Assembly: GCF_001663775.1 (NCBI RefSeq)
Contig: NZ_KV467168.1
Coordinates: forward strand, 160,410-224,409
Length of the DNA: 64,000 bases
Direction: 5' to 3'
Origin: Arthrobacter sp. B6
GTDB taxonomy: Bacteria; Actinomycetota; Actinomycetes; Actinomycetales; Micrococcaceae
Both the position numbers and the translations under genes were made by a program. Positions 24,831-33,804 of this stretch are shown here, one piece after another. The notes under the pieces are model-generated. The model searched no databases and was not told the DNA's origin. It worked only from the letters and a program-made list of their open reading frames with translations. Numbering within the stretch: position 1 is the stretch's first letter; every line of letters starts with the position of its first letter.

Positions 24831-25509
24831 AACAGCGGTTACCGACCTCCCGGGTTTGACCACTGCCGGGAGTAAGTCTGAGCAGGCATACCAGGCTGTG
24901 AAAGCCAGGATCGTGGAGGGGTCCTACTCCCCCGGGTACCGGCTTGTCCTGGCCGCTATTGCCAAGGACTTGGGGTTCAGCGTGGTTCCAGTCAGGGAAG
25001 CCATCCGCCGGCTCGAAGCCGAAGGACTGGTGAAGTTCGAGCGGAACGTCGGAGCCACCGTGTCCGGGATCGACCCCACCGAGTACCTCTACACGATGCA
25101 GACGTTGAGCATTGTGGAGGGCGCTGCCACGGCGCTGTCCGCACCGCTCATTGGGGAAGCGGACATCGCCCGGGCCCGTGCCGTGAATGAGGAAATGCGC
25201 GAGTGCCTGGAGCACTTTGATCCGGTGCGCTTCACCCGGCTGAACCAGGACTTCCACAGCGTCCTGTTCGAACACTGCCCCAACCCGCACATCCTGGACC
25301 TGGTGCACCGGGGCTGGAACCGGCTCGCCTCGCTCCGGTCCTCCACCTTCCGCTTCGTCCCCGGCCGGGCCCGTGCGTCCGTGGACGAGCATGAAGCACT
25401 CCTGCAGCTCATCGAAGCCAGTGCGGACGCCGATGAGATCGAGAAGGCTGCACGGAGGCACCGGTCCGCGACCCTGGATGCCTACCTGAGCCAAGCCAAA
25501 ACTGTCTGA
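24823..25509 (+). CDS. GntR/FCD regulator of the homoprotocatechuate operon
   Basis: 228 residues. The winged helix spans about residues 20-75 (SEQAYQAVKARIVEGSYSPG, then LGFSVVPVREAIRRLEAEGLV), followed by an FCD domain with ligand-type residues in RLNQDFHSVLFEHC. The ATG at 24823 overlaps the hpaG stop by 8 bp, so the longer frame from 24775 is not needed. A regulator inside the operon usually senses a pathway intermediate and controls the operon's own promoter. Candidate operators are the palindromes at 23193-23223 and 23329-23338. It is not of the MarR type used as HpaR in enterobacteria. Confidence 0.85.
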   Translation: MTETAVTDLPGLTTAGSKSEQAYQAVKARIVEGSYSPGYRLVLAAIAKDLGFSVVPVREAIRRLEAEGLVKFERNVGATVSGIDPTEYLYTMQTLSIVEGAATALSAPLIGEADIARARAVNEEMRECLEHFDPVRFTRLNQDFHSVLFEHCPNPHILDLVHRGWNRLASLRSSTFRFVPGRARASVDEHEALLQLIEASADADEIEKAARRHRSATLDAYLSQAKTV

Positions 25510-25552
25510 CCGATCCCCCAAGTAGCCACACCAAGCAGTAAAGGAAACAACA

Positions 25553-27094
25553 ATGACGTTCACTGCCCCGGAAACCAAGACGCATTACATCCCGCAGGAC
25601 CTGCCCACCCATATCCAGCACTACATCAACGGCCAGTTCGTTGACTCCGTCGGCGGCAAGACCTTCGACGTTCTGGACCCTGTCTCCAACAGCAACTACG
25701 CCACCGCCGCGGCCGGTCAGAAGGAAGACATCGACCTCGCCGTCGCTGCCGCCCGCGAAGCGTTTACCAGCGGTCCGTGGCCGAAGATGAAGCCCCGCGA
25801 ACGCGCCCGCGTCCTGAACAAAATCGCCGACGCCGTCGAAGCGCAGGAGGCCCGGCTCGCCGAGCTGGAAACCTTCGACACCGGCCTGCCCATCACCCAG
25901 GCCAAGGGCCAGGCGCTGCGCGCCGCGGAGAACTTCCGGTTCTTCGCGGACCTGATCGTGGCGCAGTTCGATGACGCCATGAAGGTCCCGGGCTCGCAGA
26001 TCAACTACGTGAACCGCAAGCCGATCGGCGTCGCCGGCCTCATCACACCGTGGAACACCCCGTTCATGCTGGAGTCATGGAAGCTCGCCCCGGCCCTGGC
26101 CACGGGCAACACCGTGGTCCTCAAGCCCGCCGAGTTCACCCCGCTCTCCGCTTCGCTGTGGGCCACCATCTTCAAGGACGCCGGCCTGCCCGACGGCGTG
26201 TTCAACCTGGTCAACGGCCTGGGCGAGGAAGCCGGTGACGCGCTGGTCAAGCACCCGGACGTGCCGCTGATCTCCTTCACCGGCGAGACCACCACCGGGC
26301 AGACGATCTTCCGCAACGCGGCCGCGAACCTCAAGGGCCTGTCCATGGAGCTTGGCGGCAAGTCACCCTGCGTGGTGTTCGCCGATGCCGACCTGGACGC
26401 CGCGATCGACTCGGCCCTGTTCGGCGTGTTCTCCCTCAACGGCGAACGCTGCACGGCCGGTTCCCGCATCCTCGTAGAGCGCGGCATCTACGACGAGTTC
26501 TGCGAAAAGTACGCCGCCCGGGCAAAGAGCATCGTGGTCGGTGACCCGCACGATCCCAAGACCGAAGTGGGTGCCCTGGTCCACCCAGAGCACTACGAGA
26601 AAGTGGCCTCGTACGTGGAGATCGGCAAGTCCGAAGGCCGGCTCCTGGCTGGCGGCGGACGGCCCGAGGGACTCCCGGAAGGCAACTACATCGCACCCAC
26701 GGTGTTTGCCGACGTCTCCCCCGACGCCCGGATCTTCCAGGAGGAGATCTTCGGCCCCGTGGTTGCGATCACGCCGTTCGAGAACGACGACGAGGCCCTG
26801 GCCCTGGCGAACAACACCCGTTACGGTCTGGCGGCCTACATATGGACCCAGAACCTGACCAGGGCGCACAACTTCTCCCAGAACGTGGAGGCCGGGATGG
26901 TGTGGCTGAACAGCCACAACGTCCGTGACCTGCGCACCCCGTTCGGCGGCGTCAAAGCATCGGGCCTGGGCCACGAAGGCGGCTACCGCTCCATCGATTT
27001 CTATACCGACCAGCAGGCCGTGCACATTACCCTCGGCAGCGTCCACACTCCCAAGTTCGGCAGCATCGAAGACTCTGCGGCCAACGAGGGCTAA
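25553..27094 (+). CDS. hpaE: 5-carboxymethyl-2-hydroxymuconate semialdehyde dehydrogenase
   Basis: 513 residues with complete ALDH features: TPWNTPFMLESWKLAPALA, SFTGETTTGQTI, MELGGKSPCVVF with the general-base Glu, and the catalytic cysteine in FSLNGERCTAGSR (C300). In the pathway it oxidises the semialdehyde made by HpaD to the tricarboxylate that HpaG decarboxylates. It lies 43 bp after the regulator and 39 bp before hpaD, each with a ribosome binding site (AAGGAAACA upstream of this ATG). The order hpaG-regulator-hpaE-hpaD supports the assignment over a general betaine aldehyde dehydrogenase. Confidence 0.9.
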   Translation: MTFTAPETKTHYIPQDLPTHIQHYINGQFVDSVGGKTFDVLDPVSNSNYATAAAGQKEDIDLAVAAAREAFTSGPWPKMKPRERARVLNKIADAVEAQEARLAELETFDTGLPITQAKGQALRAAENFRFFADLIVAQFDDAMKVPGSQINYVNRKPIGVAGLITPWNTPFMLESWKLAPALATGNTVVLKPAEFTPLSASLWATIFKDAGLPDGVFNLVNGLGEEAGDALVKHPDVPLISFTGETTTGQTIFRNAAANLKGLSMELGGKSPCVVFADADLDAAIDSALFGVFSLNGERCTAGSRILVERGIYDEFCEKYAARAKSIVVGDPHDPKTEVGALVHPEHYEKVASYVEIGKSEGRLLAGGGRPEGLPEGNYIAPTVFADVSPDARIFQEEIFGPVVAITPFENDDEALALANNTRYGLAAYIWTQNLTRAHNFSQNVEAGMVWLNSHNVRDLRTPFGGVKASGLGHEGGYRSIDFYTDQQAVHITLGSVHTPKFGSIEDSAANEG

Positions 27095-27133
27095 GAAGTA
27101 CTCCCCTTACCTGCTCAAAGAAGAGAGAACATC

Positions 27134-28219
27134 ATGACCAACTTTGTCCCCACCCCCACCGTCCCCGCCCCGGACATCGTCCGCTGCGCCTACATGGAAA
27201 TCGTGGTCACCGACCTCGCCAAATCCCGCGCGTTCTATGTAGACCTGCTGGGCCTGCACGTCACCGAGGAAGACGAGAACAACATCTACCTGCGCTCCCT
27301 CGAGGAGTTCATCCACCACAACCTGGTGCTTCGCAAAGGACCCGTCGCCGCCGTCGCCGCGTTCGCGTACCGGGTGAAGTCCCCCGCCGAAGTGGACGCC
27401 GCCGAGGCCTATTACAAGGAGCTCGGCTGCCGGGTGGAGCGCCGCAAGGAAGGCTTCACCAAGGGCATCGGCGACTCCGTCCGGGTCGAGGACCCGCTGG
27501 GCTTCCCCTACGAGTTCTTCTACGACGTGGAGCACGTGGAGCGCCTCACACAGCGCTACGACCTCTACTCCGCCGGCGAACTGGTCCGCCTGGACCACTT
27601 CAACCAGGTCACCCCGGATGTCCCCCGCGGCCGCAAATACCTCGAGGACCTCGGCTTCCGCGTCTCCGAGGACATCCAGGACTCCGACGGCGTCACGTAC
27701 GCCGCGTGGATGCACCGCAAGCAGACCGTCCACGACACCGCCCTCACCGGCGGGAACGGCCCGCGCATGCACCATGTCGCGTTCGCTACCCACGAGAAGC
27801 ACAACATCATCCAGATCTGCGACAAGATGGGCGCCCTGCGGATCAGTGACCGGATCGAACGCGGCCCCGGCCGGCACGGCGTGTCCAACGCCTTCTACCT
27901 CTACATCCTGGACCCCGACGGCCACCGCATCGAGATCTACACCCAGGACTACTACACCGGGGACCCCGACAACCCCACCATCACCTGGGACGTCCACGAC
28001 AACCAGCGCCGCGACTGGTGGGGCAACCCCGTGGTCCCCTCCTGGTACACCGAAGCCTCCCTCGTCCTGGACCTCGACGGCAACCCGCAGCCCGTCATCG
28101 AGCGCGAGGAAAAGAGCGAAATGGCCGTCACCGTCGGCGCCGACGGATTCTCCTACACCCGCAAGGACGGAGCCCCCGAAGAGGACCGGACCGGCTTCAA
28201 GCTCGGCGCTCAACTCTAG
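27134..28219 (+). CDS. hpaD: 3,4-dihydroxyphenylacetate (homoprotocatechuate) 2,3-dioxygenase
   Basis: 361 residues, four VOC repeats, a type I extradiol dioxygenase. All key residues fall at the numbers known for the Brevibacterium fuscum (Fe) and Arthrobacter globiformis (Mn) enzymes: metal ligands H155 (LDHFNQ), H214 (MHHVAF) and E267 (HRIEIY), and the acid-base H200 (KQTVHD). It opens the catechol ring of homoprotocatechuate next to the hydroxyl groups, giving 5-carboxymethyl-2-hydroxymuconate semialdehyde. Whether it uses Fe or Mn cannot be read from sequence. AGAGAACATC precedes the ATG. A hairpin lies between it and hpaH. Confidence 0.95.
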   Translation: MTNFVPTPTVPAPDIVRCAYMEIVVTDLAKSRAFYVDLLGLHVTEEDENNIYLRSLEEFIHHNLVLRKGPVAAVAAFAYRVKSPAEVDAAEAYYKELGCRVERRKEGFTKGIGDSVRVEDPLGFPYEFFYDVEHVERLTQRYDLYSAGELVRLDHFNQVTPDVPRGRKYLEDLGFRVSEDIQDSDGVTYAAWMHRKQTVHDTALTGGNGPRMHHVAFATHEKHNIIQICDKMGALRISDRIERGPGRHGVSNAFYLYILDPDGHRIEIYTQDYYTGDPDNPTITWDVHDNQRRDWWGNPVVPSWYTEASLVLDLDGNPQPVIEREEKSEMAVTVGADGFSYTRKDGAPEEDRTGFKLGAQL

Positions 28220-28226
28220 GCAAGGC

Positions 28227-28264
28227 AGCGGCCGGTCCCGCACTACTTTGCGTGGCCGGCCGCT
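28227..28264 (+). terminator. Intra-operon hairpin between hpaD and hpaH
   Basis: AGCGGCCGG and CCGGCCGCT form a perfect 9-bp stem around a 20-nt loop, followed by TTCATC. It starts 7 bp after the hpaD stop. It may be a partial terminator or an mRNA processing site that separates the upper and lower parts of the operon. Confidence 0.5.
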
Positions 28265-28308
28265 TTCATCACGAACTGACCGCCCCATCCCCTTGAGGAG
28301 CGCTACGC

Positions 28309-29094
28309 ATGCTTGACCCGAAGACGATTGAGGCCATCGCCGATGAATTGGTGGAAGCCGGGCGTTCCCGCACGCCGGTGCCGCGCCTGACTTCCCGGTA
28401 CCCGGAGATGACGGTGGAGGACTCCTATGCCGTGCAGCAGTTGTGGCGGCGGCGGAACGAGGAGGCCGGGCGGACCCTGGTGGGCCGGAAGATCGGCCTC
28501 ACGTCCAAGGCGATGCAGGCCGCCACCGGCATCACCGAACCGGACTACGGTGCCATCTTCGATGACATGGTGCTCGAAACCGGCTGTTCCGTGGACTGGG
28601 ACAAGTACACGCATCCGCGGGTTGAGGTGGAGCTTGCGTTTGTGTTGAAGGACGCGCTCAAAGGCCCGGGCTGCAGCATCTTCGATGTCCTGAAGGCCAC
28701 CGACTACGTGGTTCCGGCCCTGGAGATCCTGGACTCGCGGATCGAGATGGAGGGCCGGACCATCGTGGATACCATCGCGGACAACGCGGCAATGGGCGCC
28801 ATGGTGATCGGCGGCAACCCGGTAAAGCCCGACGCCGTGGACCTCCGCTGGGTCTCCGCCATCCTCTACAAGAACCAGACCGTTGAGGAAACCGGTGTAG
28901 CCGCCGGCGTCCTGGACCACCCCGCCAACGGCGTCCACTGGCTGGCCAACAAGATCGCCGCCCACGGAGACGGCATGAAAGCCGGCGACATCATCCTCGC
29001 CGGATCCTTCACCCGGCCCATGTGGGTCTACAAGGGTGACACCGTCCATGCCGACTACGGACCCCTCGGGAGTGTCACATGCCGCTTCGAATAG
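28309..29094 (+). CDS. hpaH: 2-oxo-hept-4-ene-1,7-dioate hydratase
   Basis: 261 residues, FAH-superfamily hydratase of the HpaH/MhpD type. Typical features are [17 protein letters not shown], the metal-type [11 protein letters not shown], and a C-terminal [21 protein letters not shown]. It adds water to 2-oxohept-4-ene-1,7-dioate to give 4-hydroxy-2-oxoheptanedioate, the substrate of HpaI. The ATG has TGAGGAGCG upstream. Its 3' end overlaps hpaI by 16 bp, which argues for translational coupling of hydratase and aldolase. Confidence 0.92.
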   Translation: MLDPKTIEAIADELVEAGRSRTPVPRLTSRYPEMTVEDSYAVQQLWRRRNEEAGRTLVGRKIGLTSKAMQAATGITEPDYGAIFDDMVLETGCSVDWDKYTHPRVEVELAFVLKDALKGPGCSIFDVLKATDYVVPALEILDSRIEMEGRTIVDTIADNAAMGAMVIGGNPVKPDAVDLRWVSAILYKNQTVEETGVAAGVLDHPANGVHWLANKIAAHGDGMKAGDIILAGSFTRPMWVYKGDTVHADYGPLGSVTCRFE

Positions 29095-29894
29095 ACGACA
29101 CCTTCCGCGACGCGCTCCGCAATCAAAACGGTAAAGCAGGCCGTCCGCTGGCCGGGATGTGGGTGTGCTCCGGCAGCCCGCTCGTCGCCGAACTCTGTGC
29201 CGGCTCCGGCCTGGACTGGCTCCTGGTCGACGCCGAGCACAGCCCCAACGGGCTTGAGTCCATCCTTGCCCAGCTGCAGGCCATCCACGGTTACCCGGTC
29301 CACACCCTGGTGCGGCCGCCGGTGAACGACACAGTGGTGATCAAGCAGTACCTGGACCTGGGCGTGCAGAACCTGCTCATCCCCATGGTCAACTCCTCGG
29401 CGGAGGCTGAGGCCGCGGTGGCGGCGACGCGCTACCCGCCCCACGGCGTCCGCGGGGTGGGGTCTGCCCTGGCCCGCGCGGCCCGCTGGAACCGGGTCCC
29501 GGACTACCTGGCCCGGGCCAGCGAGACTATCAGCGTCACCGTCCAGATCGAATCGACGGCGGCCGTGGACGCCGTCGAGGACATCCTTAAGGTGGACGGC
29601 GTCGACGCCGTCTTCATCGGCCCCTCCGACCTCGCCGCGTCCATGGGCCTGCTGGGACAGCAGGAACACCCCGAGGTGCGCGCCGCCGTCGAACATTGCC
29701 TCACTGCCGCCAGGAAAGCTGGCAAACCGGCAGGGGTCAACGCCTTCAACCCGGACACCGCACGCCACTACCTGGACAACGGTGCCAACTTCATCCTGGT
29801 GGGCGCCGACGTCTCGTTGCTGGCCCGCGGCTCCGAAGCCCTCGCCGCACAGTACATCAAACCGTCCGACGGCGAAGCCCCCGCCAGCTACTGA
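29079..29894 (+). CDS. hpaI: 4-hydroxy-2-oxoheptanedioate aldolase
   Basis: 271 residues, class II HpcH/HpaI aldolase. Seen are LLVDAEHSPNG (catalytic Asp/His region), the phosphate/pyruvate-binding TLVRPPVND with the invariant Arg, metal ligands in VTVQIESTAAVD and VFIGPSDLAASMGLLGQ. It splits 4-hydroxy-2-oxoheptanedioate into pyruvate and succinate semialdehyde. The start lies inside the end of hpaH. The next gene, a succinate-semialdehyde dehydrogenase, takes the product. Confidence 0.93.
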   Translation: MPLRIDDTFRDALRNQNGKAGRPLAGMWVCSGSPLVAELCAGSGLDWLLVDAEHSPNGLESILAQLQAIHGYPVHTLVRPPVNDTVVIKQYLDLGVQNLLIPMVNSSAEAEAAVAATRYPPHGVRGVGSALARAARWNRVPDYLARASETISVTVQIESTAAVDAVEDILKVDGVDAVFIGPSDLAASMGLLGQQEHPEVRAAVEHCLTAARKAGKPAGVNAFNPDTARHYLDNGANFILVGADVSLLARGSEALAAQYIKPSDGEAPASY

Positions 29895-29916
29895 CATTCT
29901 TTTTAGGACTTCTCTT

Positions 29917-31425
29917 ATGACTGCTATATCTGCTGTGACCACCTCTTCCGCCTCCCCCCAGCGTGAAGCGGCGCTGCTTGCGTCCGTGCCTACCGGCCTG
30001 CTGATCGGCGGGCAGTGGCGCGAAGCGTCCGACGGCGGCACATTCGACGTTCATGACCCCGCCACCGGGAAGGTGATCGCCACCCTCGCCTCAGCCACCA
30101 GCGAAGACGCCGTCGCGGCGCTCGACGCCGCCGACGCCGTGCAGGCCTCCTGGGCCAGGACCGCCCCGCGTGTGCGGGCGGAGATCCTGCGCCGGGCGTT
30201 TGACCTGGTGACCGAACGGGCCGAGGACTTTGCCCTGCTGATGACCCTGGAGATGGGCAAACCCCTCGCCGAAGCCCGCGGCGAAGTCGCCTACGGCGCG
30301 GAGTTCCTGCGCTGGTTCTCCGAAGAAACCGCCCGGGACTACGGCCGCTACCTCACCTCCCCTGAGGGAAAGAACAAGATCCTGGTCCAGCACAAGCCCG
30401 TGGGCCCGTGCCTGCTCATCACGCCGTGGAACTTCCCGCTGGCGATGGCCACCCGCAAGGTAGCGCCAGCAGTGGCGGCCGGCTGCACCATGGTCCTCAA
30501 ACCCGCGAAGCTGACTCCCCTGACTTCGCAGCTGTTTGCGCAGACCATGCTGGAGGCCGGGCTGCCCGCCGGAGTCCTGAACGTCGTCTCCTCCTCCAGC
30601 GCGTCCGGGATCTCCGGACCGCTGCTGAAGGACTCCCGGCTGCGGAAGGTCTCCTTCACCGGCTCCACCCCGGTCGGCAAACGCCTCATGGCCGACGCGG
30701 CGCAGAACGTGCTGCGGACCTCGATGGAGCTCGGCGGCAACGCACCCTTCATCGTGTTCGAGGACGCCGACCTCGATGCCGCCGTCGAAGGTGCCATGGC
30801 CGCCAAAATGCGGAACATGGGCGAAGCCTGCACCGCCGCCAACCGCTTCCTTGTCCACGAATCCGTGGCACAGGAGTTCACCCAAAAGTTCGCCAGCGCC
30901 ATGGCCGCCCTGACCACTGGCCGCGGCACCGACCCCGCCACCCAGGTAGGGCCGTTGATCGATGGCGGTGCCCGCGAGGACGTGCACGCCCTGGTGAGCG
31001 CCGCCGTCGCCGCCGGAGCAGTTGCCGTGACCGGCGGCAAACCGGTGGATGGGCCCGGCTACTTCTACCAGCCGACGGTGCTCGGCAATGTGCCAAACGG
31101 TGCCGAGATCCTGGGCCAGGAAATCTTCGGACCCGTCGCCCCGGTCACGACGTTCGCTACCGAGGCTGACGCCATCCGCCTCGCCAATGCCAGCGAATAC
31201 GGCCTCGCGTCCTACATCTACAGCCGCGACTTCAACCGGCTCTTGCGGATGGCCGAACAGATCGAATTCGGCCTGGTCGGCTTCAACGCCGGCGTCATCT
31301 CCAACGCCGCCGCCCCCTTCGGCGGGGTCAAGCAATCAGGCCTCGGCCGCGAAGGCGGAACCGAAGGCATCGCCGAATACACCACCACCCAATACATCGG
31401 CATCGCCGACCCCTACGCCCGCTGA
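29917..31425 (+). CDS. gabD: Succinate-semialdehyde dehydrogenase
   Basis: 502 residues. Class-typical motifs are ITPWNFPLAMATRKVAPAVAAGCT, FTGSTPVGKRL, MELGGNAPFIVF and the nucleophile in NMGEACTAANRF (C305). The GabD-like C-terminus GLVGFNAGVISNAAAPFGGVKQSG is also present. It oxidises succinate semialdehyde from HpaI to succinate, finishing the pathway into the TCA cycle. The ATG at 29917 lies 22 bp after the hpaI stop; the frame is open further upstream inside hpaI but without homology. Cofactor preference is not evident. Confidence 0.9.
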   Translation: MTAISAVTTSSASPQREAALLASVPTGLLIGGQWREASDGGTFDVHDPATGKVIATLASATSEDAVAALDAADAVQASWARTAPRVRAEILRRAFDLVTERAEDFALLMTLEMGKPLAEARGEVAYGAEFLRWFSEETARDYGRYLTSPEGKNKILVQHKPVGPCLLITPWNFPLAMATRKVAPAVAAGCTMVLKPAKLTPLTSQLFAQTMLEAGLPAGVLNVVSSSSASGISGPLLKDSRLRKVSFTGSTPVGKRLMADAAQNVLRTSMELGGNAPFIVFEDADLDAAVEGAMAAKMRNMGEACTAANRFLVHESVAQEFTQKFASAMAALTTGRGTDPATQVGPLIDGGAREDVHALVSAAVAAGAVAVTGGKPVDGPGYFYQPTVLGNVPNGAEILGQEIFGPVAPVTTFATEADAIRLANASEYGLASYIYSRDFNRLLRMAEQIEFGLVGFNAGVISNAAAPFGGVKQSGLGREGGTEGIAEYTTTQYIGIADPYAR

Positions 31426-31576
31426 CCTAATCACCTCGATCATCCGGGGTCTTGTCGTTCTCCCTCCTGCGACAAGAGGCCTTCGCAAGGCAAGCAACTC
31501 GCAGTCAACGAAACTGCGGATAATCCGTCCAGCCATTCCGGCTGCACTCAAACGACTACTCGAAGTGGAGTATCTC

Positions 31577-32986
31577 TTGGAATCTTATGATGCGCTTCTC
31601 GCGTCCATCACCCCGTCGTTCGGCCCCACGAAAACCATCCTTAACCCGGCAACGGGCGAGACGGTGGGCGAAGCTCCCCTTCATGATCTCGAATACCTGG
31701 AGAACGCTGTTGCCGCTGCTGTCGCGGCCCAGCCGGCATGGGCTGCGTTGGGACACGAAGGCCGCTCCGCTGCGCTTCTGAAGGCAGCCGACGCCGTCGA
31801 ACGCTCCGCCGAAGAGCTCGCGCAGCTGCTCTCCCGCGAGCAGGGCAAACCGCTGAACGGGCCCAACGCCCGCTTCGAAGTCGGGGCCTGCGCTGCTTGG
31901 CTCCGCGCAGCCGCCACCATCCCGCTGGAGGCGGAAACCATCGTGGATGACGGCCAGACCCGCGCCGAACTGCATTACAAGCCCATCGGCGTCGTCGGGG
32001 CCATCGGTCCGTGGAACTGGCCGATGATGATCACCGTCTGGCAGATTGCACCCGCCCTCCGCATGGGCAACGCGGCTGTGGTCAAACCCTCCGGCAACAC
32101 CCCGCTGAGCGTCCTGGCCCTGATCAAGGTGATCAACGAAGAACTGCCCGAAGGTCTGCTGTCAGTGGTCTCGTGCGGCCGCGAGGTCGGCGCCCGACTG
32201 ACCAACCACCCGGCCATCGGCAAGATCATGTTCACCGGCTCCACTGCTGCGGGCAAGGCCATCATCAAGTCCTCCGCCGACACGGTCAAGCGGCTCACCC
32301 TGGAGCTCGGCGGGAACGACGCCGGTATCGTCCTTCCCGACGCCGACCCGAAAGCAATTGCCGAGGATCTGTTCTGGGGCGCCTTCATCAATACCGGCCA
32401 AACCTGCGCCGCCCTCAAACGCCTCTACGTCCACGAAGACATTTACGACGCCGTTTGCGGGGAACTCACGGCCGTGGCTGCCGCGATGCCCATGGGCAAC
32501 GGCCTGGACGAGAACAACGTCCTGGGCCCCCTGCAGAACAAGTCCCAGTACGACATCGTGGCCAACCTCGTGCAGGCAGCGAAGGACTCCGGCGCCCGCA
32601 TCCTTCTCGGCGGAAACCCCGACACCAGCCAGCCCGGCTACTTCTACCCCACTACCCTGGTCGCGGACATCGACAACGACAACCCGCTCGTGGCCGAAGA
32701 ACAGTTCGGCCCCGCACTGCCCATCATCAAGTACAGCAGCGTCGATGACGCCGTGGAAATGGCCAACGCCCTCGACGTCGGACTCGGCGCCTCGGTCTGG
32801 TCCTCGGACCTCCCCGCCGCCCGTGAGGTGGCAACACGGATTCAGGCCGGTTCTGTGTGGATCAACAAACACGGCGTAGTAGATCCACGCATCCCGTTCG
32901 GCGGAGCGAAGCAGTCCGGTTACGGCCTCGAGTTCGGCGTTGAAGGCCTCAAGGCTCTCGGCATTCCGCAAGTCATCAACGGCTGA
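31577..32986 (+). CDS. Aldehyde dehydrogenase, copy B (diverged paralogue)
   Basis: 469 residues from a TTG that has GTGGAG upstream; the open frame continues upstream but is noise. ALDH motifs are intact (IGPWNWPMMITVWQIAPAL, FTGSTAAGKAI, LELGGNDAGIV, NTGQTCAALKR with C277). It is the same subfamily as copies A, C and D but visibly diverged at both protein and DNA level, so it represents an older duplication. Its place at the end of the hpa operon, ahead of a clear terminator, suggests oxidation of hydroxyphenylacetaldehyde/phenylacetaldehyde to the arylacetate that feeds the pathway. Confidence 0.88.
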   Translation: MESYDALLASITPSFGPTKTILNPATGETVGEAPLHDLEYLENAVAAAVAAQPAWAALGHEGRSAALLKAADAVERSAEELAQLLSREQGKPLNGPNARFEVGACAAWLRAAATIPLEAETIVDDGQTRAELHYKPIGVVGAIGPWNWPMMITVWQIAPALRMGNAAVVKPSGNTPLSVLALIKVINEELPEGLLSVVSCGREVGARLTNHPAIGKIMFTGSTAAGKAIIKSSADTVKRLTLELGGNDAGIVLPDADPKAIAEDLFWGAFINTGQTCAALKRLYVHEDIYDAVCGELTAVAAAMPMGNGLDENNVLGPLQNKSQYDIVANLVQAAKDSGARILLGGNPDTSQPGYFYPTTLVADIDNDNPLVAEEQFGPALPIIKYSSVDDAVEMANALDVGLGASVWSSDLPAAREVATRIQAGSVWINKHGVVDPRIPFGGAKQSGYGLEFGVEGLKALGIPQVING

Positions 32987-33000
32987 AGCTTCCTGTAGCT

Positions 33001-33036
33001 CAGGGGTACTGGACGCAACGGCGTGCAGTACCCCTG
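33001..33036 (+). terminator. Terminator of the hpa operon
   Basis: CAGGGGTACTG and CAGTACCCCTG form a perfect 11-bp stem with a 14-nt loop, followed by ATTTGT, 14 bp after the copy B stop. The rest of the 344-bp gap up to 33330 shows no recognisable gene. Confidence 0.8.
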
Positions 33037-33330
33037 ATTTGTCTAGGTGGCCGGTCCATCAGCCCCGGGCATAGGTATGGCTGAATCTACCGTCTTGGCC
33101 TTGGCCATGTCCCCACAGGACACCTTGAGGGCCACCGCGGAGGCTACTCCTGGCGCTCGCGTCTTCCACGCGCCTCCTATCCCTGATGCGCACCGTCTAG
33201 AGTCCGCCCCGGCGGTGCCCAGTGCAAACGGAAACCCGCCAAGCGTTCCGAACGGCCCCCTTGACTGGAAAAGTCCTGATGCGCCGGAGGCGTTTTCCGG
33301 TGTCTCCGCACTCGTGTTCCTTAGCCGGCT

Positions 33331-33804
33331 TCAAGCTGACGTGCGTGTGTCATAACTTCGCAGCCGGGCAATCAGAGTGGCGGCCAGCAGCCCGGTCGTC
33401 AGTTCCAGCGCGATGACGAGCAGCAACTGCGTGCTGCCGGAGGTCACCGCCATGGCTGCTGGCGGGACCCCGCGGTGGGCGTGCCCGGCACCTCCTGCTC
33501 CCAGCAGTAAAGCGGCATGCAGGGCAACCATGGCGAGGGCCGACAGAGTCACCTGATGGAGAGCGCCCACCCGGCTGTGTTGCCAGATATGCACGCTGCA
33601 AGGGACGCAGACGGCGGCAAGCGCGAACATGAGGACGCTCAGCCACGCGCCGTGCTGACCGAAGACTGCCAACCACAGGTGCACCGCGCAGGAGACCGAG
33701 GTGATAACCGCGCAGAGCCTGGGGTGCAGGACGGGACCGGTGGCGCGGTCCCGTCCTGCAGTAGCCAGTTTCCACGTCGGTGGCGAGCTAGTGGCAGGAG
33801 CCAC
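33331..33804 (-). CDS. Small multi-pass membrane protein coupled to the amine oxidase
   Basis: 157 residues starting at a GTG that overlaps the amine oxidase stop by 17 bp. Four hydrophobic segments are visible (about residues 30-48, 52-70, 85-103, 122-145), with a His-rich loop (AGHAHRG) before the last. No family was recognised with confidence. The overlap implies joint translation with the copper amine oxidase, so roles such as copper delivery, membrane association or amine transport are conceivable, but none is shown by motif. Confidence 0.6.
   Translation of the reverse strand: MAPATSSPPTWKLATAGRDRATGPVLHPRLCAVITSVSCAVHLWLAVFGQHGAWLSVLMFALAAVCVPCSVHIWQHSRVGALHQVTLSALAMVALHAALLLGAGGAGHAHRGVPPAAMAVTSGSTQLLLVIALELTTGLLAATLIARLRSYDTRTSA

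Noticed and set aside
27107..28288. 393-codon minus-strand ORF antisense to hpaD
   Set aside because: Val/Gly/Asp-rich shadow without domains; hpaD on the plus strand has all catalytic residues.
33047..33355. 102-codon ORF after the hpa terminator
   Set aside because: No domain, Pro/Ala-rich composition and no start signal.
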